From Mycoplasmopsis arginini (GTDB lineage Bacteria; Bacillota_I; Bacilli_A; Mycoplasmatales; Metamycoplasmataceae), in NCBI RefSeq assembly GCF_900660725.1, contig NZ_LR215044.1, positions 310,001 through 374,000 on the forward strand: a DNA stretch of 64,000 nucleotides, given 5' to 3'. Made by a program: the position numbers and the translations under genes. Every line of letters begins with the position of its first letter. Position 1 is the first letter of the stretch. Below, piece by piece: positions 49,395 through 64,000 of this stretch. The notes beneath the pieces were generated by a model. It searched no databases. It had not been told where the DNA came from and was given only the letters and a program-made list of their open reading frames with translations.

Positions 49395-49901
49395 CTAACT
49401 TAAATGTAAAGATAATAATCCAACTAATAAAACTAGTGATGATATCCCTATAATCAAAAATGAAGCTAAATTAGTCGATTCTGTTAAATATTTGTTTTTT
49501 TGCTTATCATTTTGCTCTTTATTATATAAGTTTCTTTCCCTATTTAAAATTTTATCTTTTTCAAATTGATTCATTGAAACTGTATATTTAGCCTTGGCAC
49601 GCGATGATATACGATGGTTATGGTAAATATTAATAAAATAGAATGCAAGTCCTTTACCAAAACCTTTCTTTATTAAAATAACAAAAATTGGAATAGCAAT
49701 AAACAAAACACAACCAACAGTTATCGCATTTGATCATGTCATTACCTTACTATCCTGTTTCTTAAAATAGCCTGTTAAAAAAATTAATAAAGACATTAAA
49801 ATAAGAGAAATAAAAAAGTATGCAATATTTCCTTTGCTTCAGCTACGGCTTCAATAATTATTTGATCTTAGTTTTGGTTTTTTCTTTAAATTATTTCTCA
49901 T
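49395..49901 (-). CDS. Small membrane protein
   Basis: 168 residues over four TGA-Trp. A basic start (MRNNLKKKPKLRSNN) leads to a hydrophobic helix (IAYFFISLILMSLLIFLTGYF), a second helix (AITVGCVLFIAIPIFVILI), a basic cytoplasmic segment with heptad-like E/K/Q residues, and a final helix (ASFLIIGISSLVLLVGLL). No recognised domain. Lies between tpiA and the opp operon. Confidence 0.65.
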
Positions 49902-49954
49902 TTCTTATCCTTTTAATGTATAAATTATACTTAATTAAAAAGAATAATTAAACA

Positions 49955-49992
49955 ATTAAAAACATTAGGCCATTATTAATTAGCCTAATGTA
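49955..49992 (-). terminator. Terminator of the opp operon
   Basis: 9-bp stem ACATTAGGC/GCCTAATGT with a minus-strand T run, right after the oppF stop. Confidence 0.75.
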
Positions 49993-49999
49993 TTTTTAA

Positions 50000-52507
50000 T
50001 TATTTTTTAACTCATTTTTCAATTTGTTCTTTAGTTCCATAAATTCAATGATTTTCATCAACTTGGAAGTTTTCAGGAATATTTGGGAACTGTTGTTCAT
50101 AAATATAATCTAAGTTAAATGAGACATTTTGGAATTTTTCGTTAGCATTTGAAATTTTTGGAATTGCTTTGAATAAATTGATTGTATATGGATGTAATGG
50201 ATTATTGTAAATGGCTTCAGTAACACCACTTTCAACTATTTTACCTAAGTGCATAATTTGAACATTATCAGCAACATATTCAATCATACTCAAATCATGA
50301 GCAATAAAGATTAACCCAATGTTCTTTTGAACACATAAGTCTTTTAATAAGTTAACAACTTGCGCTTGGATAGAAATATCTAGCGATGCAATTGGCTCAT
50401 CAGCGACAATAACTTTAGGTTCGGTTATTAAAGCTCTAGCAATAACAATACGTTGTAATTGTCCACCACTAAATTCATGTGGATAACGATAAGCAAATTG
50501 TTTTAATAGACCCACATCTTCAAGTGAACGATAGATAATCATTTTATATAAAAGTTCAGAAATTAAATATTTAGCAAATGGGAAAGAGATTTTATAATCA
50601 AAGAAGTTAAATCTCTTTGCTCATTTTTGAGTTTCAACATTAACATTTTCATCATTTTTCTTATTTAGATTTAGTTCTACTCATTTATAGTCAATACCTA
50701 ATAGTAAATAAATGTGTTTAATGTCTCTTTTTAAATAATCTCTTTCAATGTTAAATGATTTTAAAGTATCTTCTTTTAAAGCAATATCAGAATTATACAT
50801 TTTAATTACAGTATCTTCATCTTTCTTAATTTGTTTAATTCTTTCATTAATACGTTTTAAATCTTTTTTAATTTTTTCTAATTTTTCTTTATCTTTATTT
50901 TCTTTTAAAGTAACTTCAACTTTAGTTTTTCGCTTGTTTAATTCCTCAATTTTATCTTGATATTGTTTCTTAACAAAATTATTAAATTCAATTTTATATT
51001 TTTCATATAAATTGTTGCATTTTTCTTGTTCAGAAACTAGACGTAAATATTCTTGTTTTTCGTTATTAATTTGTTGATATAAATCATCAATTAATTTTTT
51101 ATAATCAACTAAAAATCTCGAACGTCCTTGAAGATAAATATCGTGAGCAGATTTTAATTTTTGATGTTCTTCTGCAAGTTGTTCTTTAGAATATTCTGGA
51201 GTTTCTTTTATTTTTAATAAATTTCTTAATGCAGAAATTTGTTTATCTAATTCAAATAATTCTTTTTCAAATTTTGCTTCATTTGCTTCAGAAATTTTTG
51301 TGTATTTTGTAAAGTTAAAATTAAATTTTTCTTTTAAAGTTGTAATAATTTCTTGACGCATTGTTTTTGAATATTCAATTTTAGCTAACTCATTTTCATA
51401 GAAATTCTTAACATAATTTTCTAGTTCTTTAACTAATTCTTTAACATCTTCATATTCCAAAAGAGTTAATGAATTACGAAGATTTTTTAATGTTGAAATT
51501 CTAGCCTTAAATAAATACTCGTTTTTTAAGTTATATAGATAAAAATCTAAATCTGTTGACATCAATCTTGCAATATTTACTAATCCTTTTTCGTGTTTAT
51601 TTTCAACTTGGAAGTTAGCAAAAGTATTTCTTGATTCAGTAGTTTTTTGTTTATGATTTTTAACTAATTCTTTTCTTTCTGATAACAATTTTACTAATTG
51701 ATTTTTAATTTCTAGTTGCTTAATTGATCATTTACTTAATTTTTTAATCTCTTCATAATCAGCTAATGCATTCTCGTACGATAACTCTTCAGGACTCAAG
51801 TCTTTTTCACGGTATTTTTTTTGCATTTCATAATAAAAATTAATTAATGAAGATGCATTTGAATACATATTGTTAATAATCATACTTTCCATTTTTTGCT
51901 TTTCTTCTAAGTAAGCATAAAATGATGAAAAGTTATCTTCACGACTTAAATCATTATCAAATTTAAAATCATTAAAAATGTTTTTTCATTTAGTAAAAAA
52001 TGGTTCTGCTAAACGATTTATTTCTTGATAGTTTTGTAACTCCAATTTCATAGCTTGAATTTGGAATGTATATTTAAATGTTTTCTTAACGTCTAATCAA
52101 TCCTTAAAAATATCATTAATTTTATGTTTCATTATGCCATTAACTAATAGAGGTTCTTTTAAAATAGTATAAATATTTTGTTGGCTATTTAATGAAGCAT
52201 GAGGATCTTGGAAGATCATTTGCACATTCTTACGTAAATATTTTTTTAATGAGTAACTAATGTTTTTACCTGAAATAATTTTATCTTCTAGTCTAACAAA
52301 TCCATTGTAATCATCATACAATCTTAAAATTGTACGACCAACTGTGGTTTTTCCTGAACCTGATTCCCCAATAAGACCGACAATTTCTCCTTCGTGAACA
52401 TCAAAAGATACACCATCAACTGCTTTGTTAATGATACCTTGGTTAACAAAATATTTTTTAAGATTATCAATTGATAATATAACTTTTCTATCTTTTTTAT
52501 TTGTCAT
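50000..52507 (-). CDS. oppF: Oligopeptide ABC transporter ATPase OppF with large coiled-coil insertion
   Basis: 835 residues, more than twice a usual OppF (~320). Walker A GLIGESGSGKTTVGR (~43-57) and Q-loop MIFQDPHASLN (~97) are followed by about 500 extra residues rich in Lys, Glu, Leu and Tyr with strong heptad character (for example EELNKRKTKVEVTLKENKD). The signature SGGQLQRIVIARAL (~677), Walker B VIVADEPIASLD and H-loop IFIAHDLSM then resume. One open frame throughout, so the insertion is real; enlarged OppF proteins occur in mycoplasmas. ATG overlaps the end of oppD by 11 bp. Confidence 0.93.
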
Positions 52508-53672
52508 TTTGGAATGCCTTTTTAAATAAATCTAAACGTTTTTGTAAATCTTTTGAAAGTTCAATTTTTGGTGCTTCTGGACTTAATAGTCATGTAGCTG
52601 CCGCGTGAGTTTGAGTAATTGGAATTAAAGGTGGTTCTTTGATAAAATCAATTTCTAAAGCGTAATCATTACGAGGTGCAAAAGGATCACCGACTGGTAG
52701 GTTTGCCATGTCAGGTGGAGTTCCTTTGATGTTGTATAATTTTTCATCTTTCGATTCAGGAATAGCTGAAATAAGAGCTCAAGTATAAGGGTGAGCAGGT
52801 CTTGTAAAAATTTCTTCTTTCAAACCTTTTTCAACAATTCTTCCTGCATACATAACATAAATAAAGTCACAGAATTTAGCAATAACAGAAATGTTATGAC
52901 TAATTAAAATAATTGAAATACCCATTTTTTGTCTAATTTCTTCAAATAATGCAAGAACACTAGCTTGAACAGTTGGGTCAAGAGCAGTAGTTGGCTCATC
53001 AGCAATTATTAAATCTGGTTTTAAAGCAACAACCATGGTAATAACAATTCTTTGTTTCATACCACCTGATAATGTATGCGGATAAGCACTAAAAATCTTA
53101 TCAACATTTCTTAAACCAAAAGTAGATAGTAAACCTAATAAATACTCTTTCTTTTCGGTATAGGTTTTATCCATTCAATCAACGTTGTTATTTAAAGCAT
53201 CTAATAATTGTTTTCCAATTGTTCTAGTTGGGTTTAGCGAAGTTAGTGGATCTTGAGGGATGTATCCAATTTTTTGTCCACGAACAAGTTGTCAATATTT
53301 TTCTTTTTTAAGAATATTGCTTAATTCTAAATCGCCAATTTGAATTTTGTCAGCACTTACAAGTCCGTTTTCATTAACATTAATTAATGTTTTTGAAGTA
53401 ACAGACTTACCAGATCCAGATTCACCTACTAAACCGACAATTTGGCCACGATAAACATCTAAGTCGACGCCACGAACAATATGAATTGTTTTCTTTCTTC
53501 CAACAGGGAAACTAACATGAAGATTTCTTACTTCTAATAATTTATTATCTTCTAAAACTTCCTGAGATTGAATTTTTGAAAATAAATGTCCTCTTTTTTG
53601 TGCAGTTTTAGATTTTTTTGAAATTTTAATTTTTAAATTCTTTTTTACTTTATTTAATTCTTTATCTGCCAT
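52497..53672 (-). CDS. oppD: Oligopeptide ABC transporter ATPase OppD
   Basis: 391 residues. A basic N-terminal extension (~45 residues), Walker A VGLVGESGSGKSVTS, Q-loop IGYIPQDPLTSLNP, signature LSGGMKQRIVI, Walker B LIIADEPTTALD, H-loop ILISHNISV, and the C-terminal Opp/Dpp domain PHPYTWALISAIP-like segment HPYTWALISAIPE. Pairs with OppF. Confidence 0.95.
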
Positions 53673-53674
53673 GA

Positions 53675-54985
53675 CTATTTTTTCTTTCCTTTACTCATAA
53701 CTCTTGGATCAAGTGCATCGTGAATTCCAAGTGCCATAAAGTTTAATGATAATGATAAGAATAATAAGATTAAAGTTGGAAGTAAGATTATTCAAATGTT
53801 TTGTCCTGCTTCTGATGCTGACTCAATTAAGATTTGTCCTAAGTTTGTATCATTTCCAGTTTTAAAGAATCCTAGGAATGCTAATGATGCAACTCATAGA
53901 ATTACACCAGGAACGTTTTTAACGAATGAGTTTGCAATCTTACCAATAATTGCTGGTAATGCGTGAACAAAGATTTGTCTTGAAGAAGAAGCACCAATAG
54001 CTTTTGCTGCGGTAATATATTCTTCGTTCTTAACTGTAATTACATACATTCTAGTTAATCCAACAAATAATGGTCATCCTGCTACCGACATTGCTAATAT
54101 TAATGAAATTTGGTTTGTTCCAAAAATACCAACAAAGATTAAAATTCAAATAATTGTAGGAGGTGAGTTGAAAATATCAATTAATCTCATAATTAATGTA
54201 TCAATTAATTTTCCAGCATAGAAACCTAAAATAGCTCCTAATGTAACTCCAAAAATTGCTTGAATAATAGTTGTAATAATAGCAATTTGGATACCTCTTC
54301 ATGTTGCATATCAAGTTGTAACTCAAATATCATATCCCGTACTTGAGGTACCTAAAAGAGTTTTTAGATACGGAATTTGTGGCAAGATTTCTCCTTGCAC
54401 ATATTCATTGGTTAAGGTAATACCTTCTTTTTGAGCATTATGAAGTAACTCATTTAAAACACCGGCTCTAAATAAATGATAAGCATTATAACTTATAAAT
54501 AATTGACCTTGATCATTTGCATAAACATTAGTTGTGTTTAAGTAGAATGAGAATCATTGATTTCATAATTGTTGATCAGCTTCGGATAGTTTTGAAATAT
54601 CTGACTTTAGGTTAAAATAAAATTTAAAAATAGGGTCGGTATTGGTTCCTGCCTTAATTACAATCGGGCTGTACATTGGTGGCAATGATTCAATAAATGT
54701 ATATTGATTAATTGGTTGGTTTGGTGGATATGGCGAAACACTTTTTGCTGGGATAATTAATGAAGCTAGTAAAATAAAAGTAAATACTAATAATGAAACT
54801 ACGACAACTGGGTTTGAAAAGAATCTTTTTGTAATTTCGATTCACATTTTCTTAGGTCTACCTGCAATCGAAGAAGTTTGAACTTTATCTTTTTCTGAAA
54901 TAAAACCAAACTTTTTAGATAGTTCAGAACTAATTTTATATTGCTTATTAAAATCTTTAATCTGGTTTTCTAAATTATTTTCCAT
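53675..54985 (-). CDS. oppC: Oligopeptide ABC transporter permease OppC
   Basis: 436 residues. A cytoplasmic N-terminus and first helix VVSLLVFTFILLASLIIP (~70) are followed by a large extracellular loop (~100-230) and a C-terminal permease domain with the EAA-type loop EEYITAAKAIGASSSRQIFVHALP (~345). Ends 2 bp before oppD. Confidence 0.93.
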
Positions 54986-55008
54986 TTTTTTGTTCTAACC
55001 TACCTTTC

Positions 55009-56136
55009 TTATGATTGTTGACCTAATTGATTTTGTTTTTCTAATTGACGTTTTAAATATAAATCTTTTTCTAATTTTCTTCTTTCTAAAAATGCTTTAA
55101 AAAATAGTCAGTAATTTTTCTTATTTTTTGCAGCATATGTTATTTTAGGGTCTAAAACAGCAAACATTACGTCAACAAAGATTGATGAAGCTAAAGCTAA
55201 ACCAGTAAAGAAAATTGTTGAGAACATAATGATGTTAATTTCACCTGTTGGGAATGATCTAGCAATAACTTGGCTAGTTCCAGGAACATCTCAGTATTTT
55301 TCAATAATAATTGATCCTGATAATAATCCTAAAAATGAACCAAATAATAAGCTAAATAATGGAATAGAAATATTTCTTAAAACGTATTTAAAGAAAATTT
55401 GTGTTGGTTTTAAACCTTTAGTTTTAGCAATTAAAACATAGTTTGATGTTAAAACTGTAATAACTTGGTTTCTTGTGTAACTTACATACACAGCCATGGA
55501 TGTTAAAGTAATAATTAACACTGGTGGTAAGTAAGAAATAAATAATTCTCCAAATGATGGTTCCAGAGCATCTCTTGGAACGGTAGTTGGAATACCGATT
55601 TTTAGTGAAATAGTAATTAGAATTGGTGCTAAAACGAATGAAGGAACGGCAACGAATATCAAGACAAATAAGTTAGCTCCTGAATCGAATAACTTACCTC
55701 TTTTATATCCAGCAAATACTCCAATCGTAATTCCACTTATCGAACTCACAATAAATGCCGGTAAGGTAATTCTAATTGAATATTTTAAAGGTGTAAAGAA
55801 TAATAGTTGAATATTTGTATATTCTGAAGGACTCGGGTTGTTTTCTTTATTAATGATAAAGCCAAAATCTCCTGAAAAGACATTTCCTATGTATATGAAA
55901 TATCTAACAAAAATAGGAATTGGAGTACCATCTGCATATCTTAGCCCAAAAATTATTTCATTTTCGAGTATTAATTCTTCATATGTATGTTTATTTTTAG
56001 GGTTAGCAAGCTCTTTTTCAACAATAGCTTTTATCGGACTCTGTCCAAATACACTAACTAAAATAAATACAACAAAAGTTATAATAAATAATGTAAGAAT
56101 AGCAAATGCTATTCTTTGTGTTATATATTTAAACAT
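55009..56136 (-). CDS. oppB: Oligopeptide ABC transporter permease OppB
   Basis: 375 residues. Opening FKYITQRIAFAILTLFIITFVVFILV with the first helix, then the permease core with EAA loop NYVLIAKTKGLKPTQIFFKYVLRN (~245) and LSGSIIIEKYWDVPGTSQ, and a basic C-terminal tail (KAFLERRKLEKDLYLKRQ). Second gene of the operon oppA-B-C-D-F. Confidence 0.93.
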
Positions 56137-56142
56137 TTATGC

Positions 56143-58926
56143 CTAATTGTTTTTAATTTTTCAATCCGAGAATATTGAAACACCAGTTACACTTTCGTCT
56201 GGAACGATAAATTTCTTTTCAACTAATGATTGACCAAATTCATTTCTTTGTTTAAATGTGTTAAATGTAAAGTTAACGTTAAAGAATGAAGTTAATTCTT
56301 CCATTAATCCAATTGCGTATTCATTTGTTTTTTCATGGATGTAGTTTAATCAGAATTCTGCTGTTCAAGCATATGCTTCTGTTTCGTGTTTTCCTTCGGG
56401 AGCTACTCAAGGTTTTGGTTTTCCTTCAGCAGTTCTTTCTAAAGTATAGAATCCTTTTTCATTTTTCTTAAATTCATAGTTGGCAGTATATGGTAGACGT
56501 TGTGATTTAAATCTGTTTTCTACTAAATGTAATTCATCAAAAGGAACTGAACCAACTCATTCATGAGTAGGTTTTTTTGAATATTCAACAATATCTTTTG
56601 CCAATTTATATAGTTTTGGATAGTTTTCTTTGATTAGTTTATTTTTATCATTTGCATCATTTGCAGCTATTCATGTTAATGTTGGAATAAAGTTAGCTCC
56701 TCATGATAAACCATCATATCCTGAACCTATTGAGTCATAGTCATATGATCAAGCAACAAATTCTGTTCCGTTTGCTCCACCAGTTCTATAGTTATCAAAT
56801 TTAGGGTCATCTTTATTATCAGTACTAAATACTGTAATTGCTAATCTTGGGTTTAATTCTTTGAATGTTTGAACAATATTAGCAAATGCTACTTTGTATC
56901 CAGCTGGAATATTTACATATGGGAAAGCATATTCAAATTCGAAATTTTGTCCTGCTAATGTAGGATTTTCTTTATCAAATTCTGCAATTAAAGCAGCTAA
57001 TTGTTCTTTAATTAATTCAAATCCTGCCGATTTTAATTTTTCTGTTTTTGTTGATAAGTTTTTAGCAGCTTCTTCGTTTTCTGAAGGACTTAATTCCTTT
57101 CCTAAAGAACCACCAAAATCAATTTTTCCAGATCCATCTGCTTTAAGTGCAAATAGTGAGTTAATTCTTTCTCTAACATCACCAGGTGTTTTAAATTTTG
57201 AACTCGATTGATCACTTCCACCAATTGCAGATCCGTCAGCTACTTTAGCGATTCATGCGAAAGCTTGACCATTAGTTGCTTGTGAAGCTAATTCATCTCA
57301 GTTAATTGCGGCATTTAGTAGTGATCTAAAAATTAAACCTTTTCCTGAAATATATGAAGCTGGATCATTTGTACCAGTTTTAAGTTCTTCTCTTGTTGAT
57401 CCATAAACTAATTTTGCATAAGCATCATTAAATCCATAGAATGAAACATTTTGACCTGTTGGGATTGGTTTAATGAATGGTTGACTAAAGTTACGGTAGT
57501 ATGGGCTTTTTTTATTAACCACTTTTGTGTATCTTAAGCCGTATTTAACAGCATCGTTTAATATTTCAGCACGTTGGTTTTCTTTTAATTGGCTAAATGA
57601 AATTTGTGATAATTTACCTTGTTTATATTTATCAAAAACTCTTTTTGCAAAAGTATCAACATCTAAACCTTGGTTGTAAATATTAACAATTTGTTCAATT
57701 GTATTTTTACTTTCAACAAATGCTTTGTCATAGTAGTTTTTATTTTTCTTTAAAACTAATTCTTGTCCTTTTTGAGGTGCTATGTAGTAAGCTCCACTAT
57801 ATAATGTGTTTTTTAAACTTACACCATATCAGTAAGCTCCAGAAATATAAGTTTTTGAAGTTTTATCTAAAGCTTTAATTTTTTCTACTAAAGCAGTAGT
57901 TTTATCTGTTTGTGTACCGATATAGTTATAAATTGGGTAATTCCCTGTTTGATTTGCTTCATCAATATATTCAGAAGGAGCGGGAGCAAATGTGTAATCT
58001 TGTAAAATTGATTTGCTAAAGAATTCATTAAAGTTTGCTGTTTCTTTACCTTCGATTTTTTCAAATGTTACAGCTTCTTCTTCGCCGACTTTTTGAATAA
58101 ATTGATTTTCTACTGAGAATTTTTTATGATCTATTCCAAATAAAGTAAATAAATAATCATTTGAGTAGTTTTCTTTATCAGTAAAAGCCACTGATGAAGG
58201 ATCAGATAATGCTTCAGCTGCTTGTTTATCTAATTCTTCTGATCCACCGTTTTCAATTCTGTATGATTGATTTACAGATAAAGTTCTTAGTCATGAATAG
58301 TAGAAGTCTTTTGCTTTGATTTCATATTTTGTAGCTTCACCTTGTTCATTTGTTCAATGAACACCCCGACGAACAACAAATTGTAATTTTTTAGCAGTTT
58401 TTAATTTTGATTCAAAGTTAGCACTGTTAATTGATTTTTCGTTATTTGATTTTAATTCTACAGAAGGTGAAGTGTAGTATTGTACTCCATTTTCTTGGGC
58501 ATTTGCGGGGGTCTTAACTTCAGCTTCATCAGAATCAAAAGTTGTAACAGTTCCATTATTATCTGTAACAACAACTGCACTCGCTAAAGCTAAACTTCTT
58601 TTTGTTCAGGTTGGATTAATAATATATCTTTTTGTATCCTTCACATTGCCAGATTCATCAACGATAACTTTACTTTGAACTTCAGGTTCACCAATGCTTT
58701 CAATTCTTACTAAACCAACTGATGTATGTTGGGTTGTAGAAGTTGAAATGAACGATCCATATGATCTAGAAGCATCGTGTAAAAATGCTTGTGGATTATA
58801 TGGTGAACTATATTCAAATACGTATTTATTTTTTGCTTCTGGATCTTTACATGCTACAGCAAGCAGGGGAACTGCTCCGGCTAGTAAAGATAAAGAAGAT
58901 AATCATATTTTGTTTGATTTTTTCAT
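56143..58926 (-). CDS. oppA: Oligopeptide-binding lipoprotein OppA (mycoplasma type)
   Basis: 927 residues. Lipoprotein signal NKIWLSSLSLLAGAVPLLAVAC with lipobox AVAC (Cys ~26). The long mature part contains a solute-binding core (RGVHWTNEQGEATKYEIKAKDFYYSW, KKNKNYYDK) and ends in a C-terminal region specific to mycoplasma OppA. A P-loop-like ATPase site described for some mycoplasma OppA proteins was not recognised with certainty. First gene of the opp operon. Confidence 0.9.
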
Positions 58927-59719
58927 TTTAATCTCCATACTTTTTTATAATTACATAAAGTTATTTATTTTTTTATTTTTAGTTCAATTATTCTTTAAAC
59001 TTTAAACTGATTTATTAATATTTATTAATAAATAACTCTATGAAATTACAAAAATAATTATAAATTATTTTTAGTTTTTTTAGTAGTTTTAGCCTAAAAA
59101 CGATAATTTTTTTTTAATGTTTTTAGACCTTTTTTATATTAAAAATTGATATTTTTTGTAATCTTTTTTATCTTTTTTTAGTGTATTTTTTTAAGAAATT
59201 ATTTAAAATTTTGGCTTTTATTTAATCTTTTTGTAATTAATTTATACTATTTTTATAAACAAAATTTGCTTATTTTTTAAATTATGAACCTCTAAAAGCC
59301 ATAATTCTAGCTGAGTAGATATTATTAAAATATGAGTATACCTTATTATTTTCAATTATATTTAAATTATATTTATTAGTTAAATGAATGAGTTTCATTA
59401 TAAATTCCTCCAAGAATAATATTTTTATTAAATGAATAGTTGCCTTCCATCTTAATAATATCCTTGATGAAATTAATAATTTCCATAGCGAAAAATGCAG
59501 CCTTTGAAGCTGAGAACATATTTGTACATGAAGATTTTCTTAATAAATTTATGTTCATCATTTTTCCTTTATGCAATTATTTTAGCAATTTTTTGAATTT
59601 TTTTTGAAAATAAAATGATTTTTTTAATTTTTTTTGCCAATTTTAATTAAATTTATATAAAAAAATAATTATTTCTTAAGAATATCAAACATTTTTTCGT
59701 TAATCTGGAATAAATAATG
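58927..59719. other. ~790-bp AT-rich intergenic region
   Basis: Divergent promoter region between oppA (minus) and the dCMP deaminase (plus). Mostly homopolymeric A/T. A 66-codon minus ORF (59376-59576) starting MHKGKMMNINLLRKSSC has no ribosome site I trust; it may be a gene relic. Nothing else supported. Confidence 0.5.
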
Positions 59720-59857
59720 TATAATTTTATTAGTTCAATTTATCATATTTTGTGTATGAAAGTTGGATTAACATAGTTAATGTCTTATCCGAGCTTACAA
59801 GCTTATTTCACTGAATAATTTAAATCAAGGTCTGAGGAGCTTGATTTTTGCGTTTTT
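59720..59857 (+). promoter_or_regulatory. Promoter and terminator-containing leader ahead of the dCMP deaminase gene
   Basis: -10 TATAAT at 59720-59725 starts a ~145-nt leader. It contains a hairpin ATTAAC-ATA-GTTAAT within GGAT...ATCC (~59765-59790), an AGCTT...AAGCTT dyad, and a terminator AAATCAAG/CTTGATTT with T run (59822-59850), 19 bp before the ATG. The arrangement suits attenuation or a riboswitch; no known aptamer recognised. Confidence 0.45.
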
Positions 59858-59875
59858 TATGATAAAATTTTATTT

Positions 59876-60424
59876 ATGAATTTAAAAACAAAGAAAATTA
59901 TTTTTAATGAAGATAAAGATAATATTAAATGAGATATTTATTTTATGTCTTTAGCAAAACTAAGCGCTCTTAGATCAAAAGACCCTACAACAAAGGTTGG
60001 AGCGTGCATTGTAAGCCCAAATAACTACGTTATTTCATTAGGATATAATGGAATGCCCACGAGCTTTAATAACGCAGAAGTAAATAACGATGAAGCCTTT
60101 CCATGAAATCGTCCTGAAAACGCAGATGATGTATTACATTCAAAATATACTTATGTGGTACACGCTGAGGCCAATGCAATTATTAATGCTAATTTAACGA
60201 ATTCTAAAATCGAACCAGGTTCATCTATTTTTGTTACTCATTCTCCATGTTATCACTGTGCAAAACTTATTGTTCAATCAAAAATTTCTAAGGTTTATTA
60301 CGCTAATGAATACAAACCTGAAGCCGATGATTTTAAAGCTTCGTTGAAAATCTTTAATACTTTTGGAATAAAATTAATTCACATTGAAAAAGATTTTGAT
60401 CTTGATTTTAAAATAAAAGATTAA
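59876..60424 (+). CDS. Deoxycytidylate (dCMP) deaminase
   Basis: 182 residues. Zinc site VVHAEANAI (His/catalytic Glu, ~93-95) and [10 protein letters not shown] (two Cys, ~122-125). The N-terminal [11 protein letters not shown] and [11 protein letters not shown] (~55-65) are typical of dCMP deaminases, which make dUMP for thymidylate synthesis. Two TGA-Trp near the N-terminus. Confidence 0.9.
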
Positions 60425-60440
60425 TTTTAAAAAAAATAAA

Positions 60441-60468
60441 AATAAAAAAAGAGCGTTTGCTCTTTTAA
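60441..60468. terminator. Bidirectional terminator after the deaminase gene and rRNA operon
   Basis: Stem AAAAGAGC/GCTCTTTT with GTTT loop and A/T runs on both sides. Confidence 0.8.
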
Positions 60469-60531
60469 TTTTATCGTTCTCTGAAAACTGAATATCGATT
60501 ATCTTTTAGATTACTTCTATAGAATCACTAT

Positions 60532-63424
<2,893 letters not shown>

Positions 63425-63606
63425 AGTAGTATAAGACCTATTGTTTGTCTATTGTATGATATATTCTATAGGTTGATCTAAACTTTGAAATATTAATAAA
63501 TTTAATTTTTCAATGTCGATATTCAGTTTTCAAAGAACAAATTGAGAGATAGGTCTCTCAAAACTGGATACAAATAATTTTTCCATAACATTTATGTACT
63601 CCGTAT
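63425..63606 (-). other. 16S-23S internal transcribed spacer
   Basis: ~180 bp, no tRNA. It holds the 23S processing-stalk arm and a GAGAGA...TCTCTC dyad close to the 16S end. Confidence 0.8.

Positions 63607-64000
<394 letters not shown>

Noticed and set aside
55915-55945. Possible match of spacer 9 to oppB (AGTACCATCT)
   Set aside because: Ten bases only; no support on either side.
59376-59576. 66-codon minus ORF starting MHKGKMMNINLLRK
   Set aside because: No convincing ribosome site, no domain, isolated in an AT-rich divergent promoter region; noted only as a possible relic.

Overview
The window comes from a mollicute of the Mycoplasma/Mycoplasmopsis type. It is very AT-rich, many conserved proteins can only be read through if TGA encodes Trp (genetic code 4), and the gene content is typical: ffh, rpsO, rpsI-rplM, a short mraZ-rsmH-x-ftsZ cluster, oppABCDF and 16S-23S rRNA. 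The families in the mobile element resemble the ICEs of the M. bovis/M. agalactiae group. The species cannot be named from the sequence alone.

Layout. 1-13.5 kb is housekeeping: the end of an unknown gene, ffh, a trmL-rbgA-SGNH operon, rpsO, a decayed stretch, tRNA-Ile, rplM-rpsI, rsmE, the mraZ-rsmH-FtsA-like-ftsZ cluster and six more tRNAs. 13.5-45.8 kb is a type II-A CRISPR-Cas locus split in two by a 25.3-kb integrative conjugative element (ICE, 16863-42124). The ICE has an 8-bp target duplication (AAATTAAT) and imperfect terminal inverted repeats. cas9 is cut between codons for residues ~68 and ~69. Its first ~70 codons (RuvC-I plus bridge helix) lie at 42115-42330 and the remaining ~1110 at 13533-16862. 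tracrRNA, cas1, cas2, csn2 and an array of 20 repeats and 19 spacers follow to the right. 46-60.4 kb is housekeeping again: truB, a HAD phosphatase, ribF, tpiA, oppABCDF and a dCMP deaminase. 60.5-64 kb holds 23S and the 3' part of 16S rRNA on the minus strand.

How the accessory parts fit together. The ICE carries a DDE transposase, VirB4-like and VirD4/TraG-like ATPases, a polytopic channel protein, a pilin-like protein, an HUH relaxase, SSB, a DnaG-type primase, a lipoprotein, a large surface protein and several small proteins. The two spacers at the old (leader-distal) end of the array match the 5' part of this ICE's own virB4 gene at 27/29 and 29/31 positions. The host lineage therefore once immunised itself against this element family, and the element now sits inside cas9. 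The ICE also carries a promoter - guide-like segment - solitary CRISPR repeat - terminator unit (35.24-35.34 kb) that looks like an RNA anti-CRISPR or mini-array. It lies near an ArdC-like protein and an orphan DNA methyltransferase, which suggests an anti-defence cluster.

Two further candidate systems are present. First, three copies of a structured ~105-125-nt RNA, each with its own promoter and terminator. Two stand in front of an ORF with a possible MazF/ToxN-like signature and one in front of a truncated copy of that ORF, an architecture like type III toxin-antitoxin. Second, a shared C-terminal tail, roughly [D/E]-x-x-K-[L/F/Q]-x-M-stop, on five ICE proteins including the primase, plus the truncated copy. 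It may be a translocation tag for proteins exported with the DNA.

Coordinates, translations and matches were read by eye. Family names rest on motifs and neighbourhood, not on searches.
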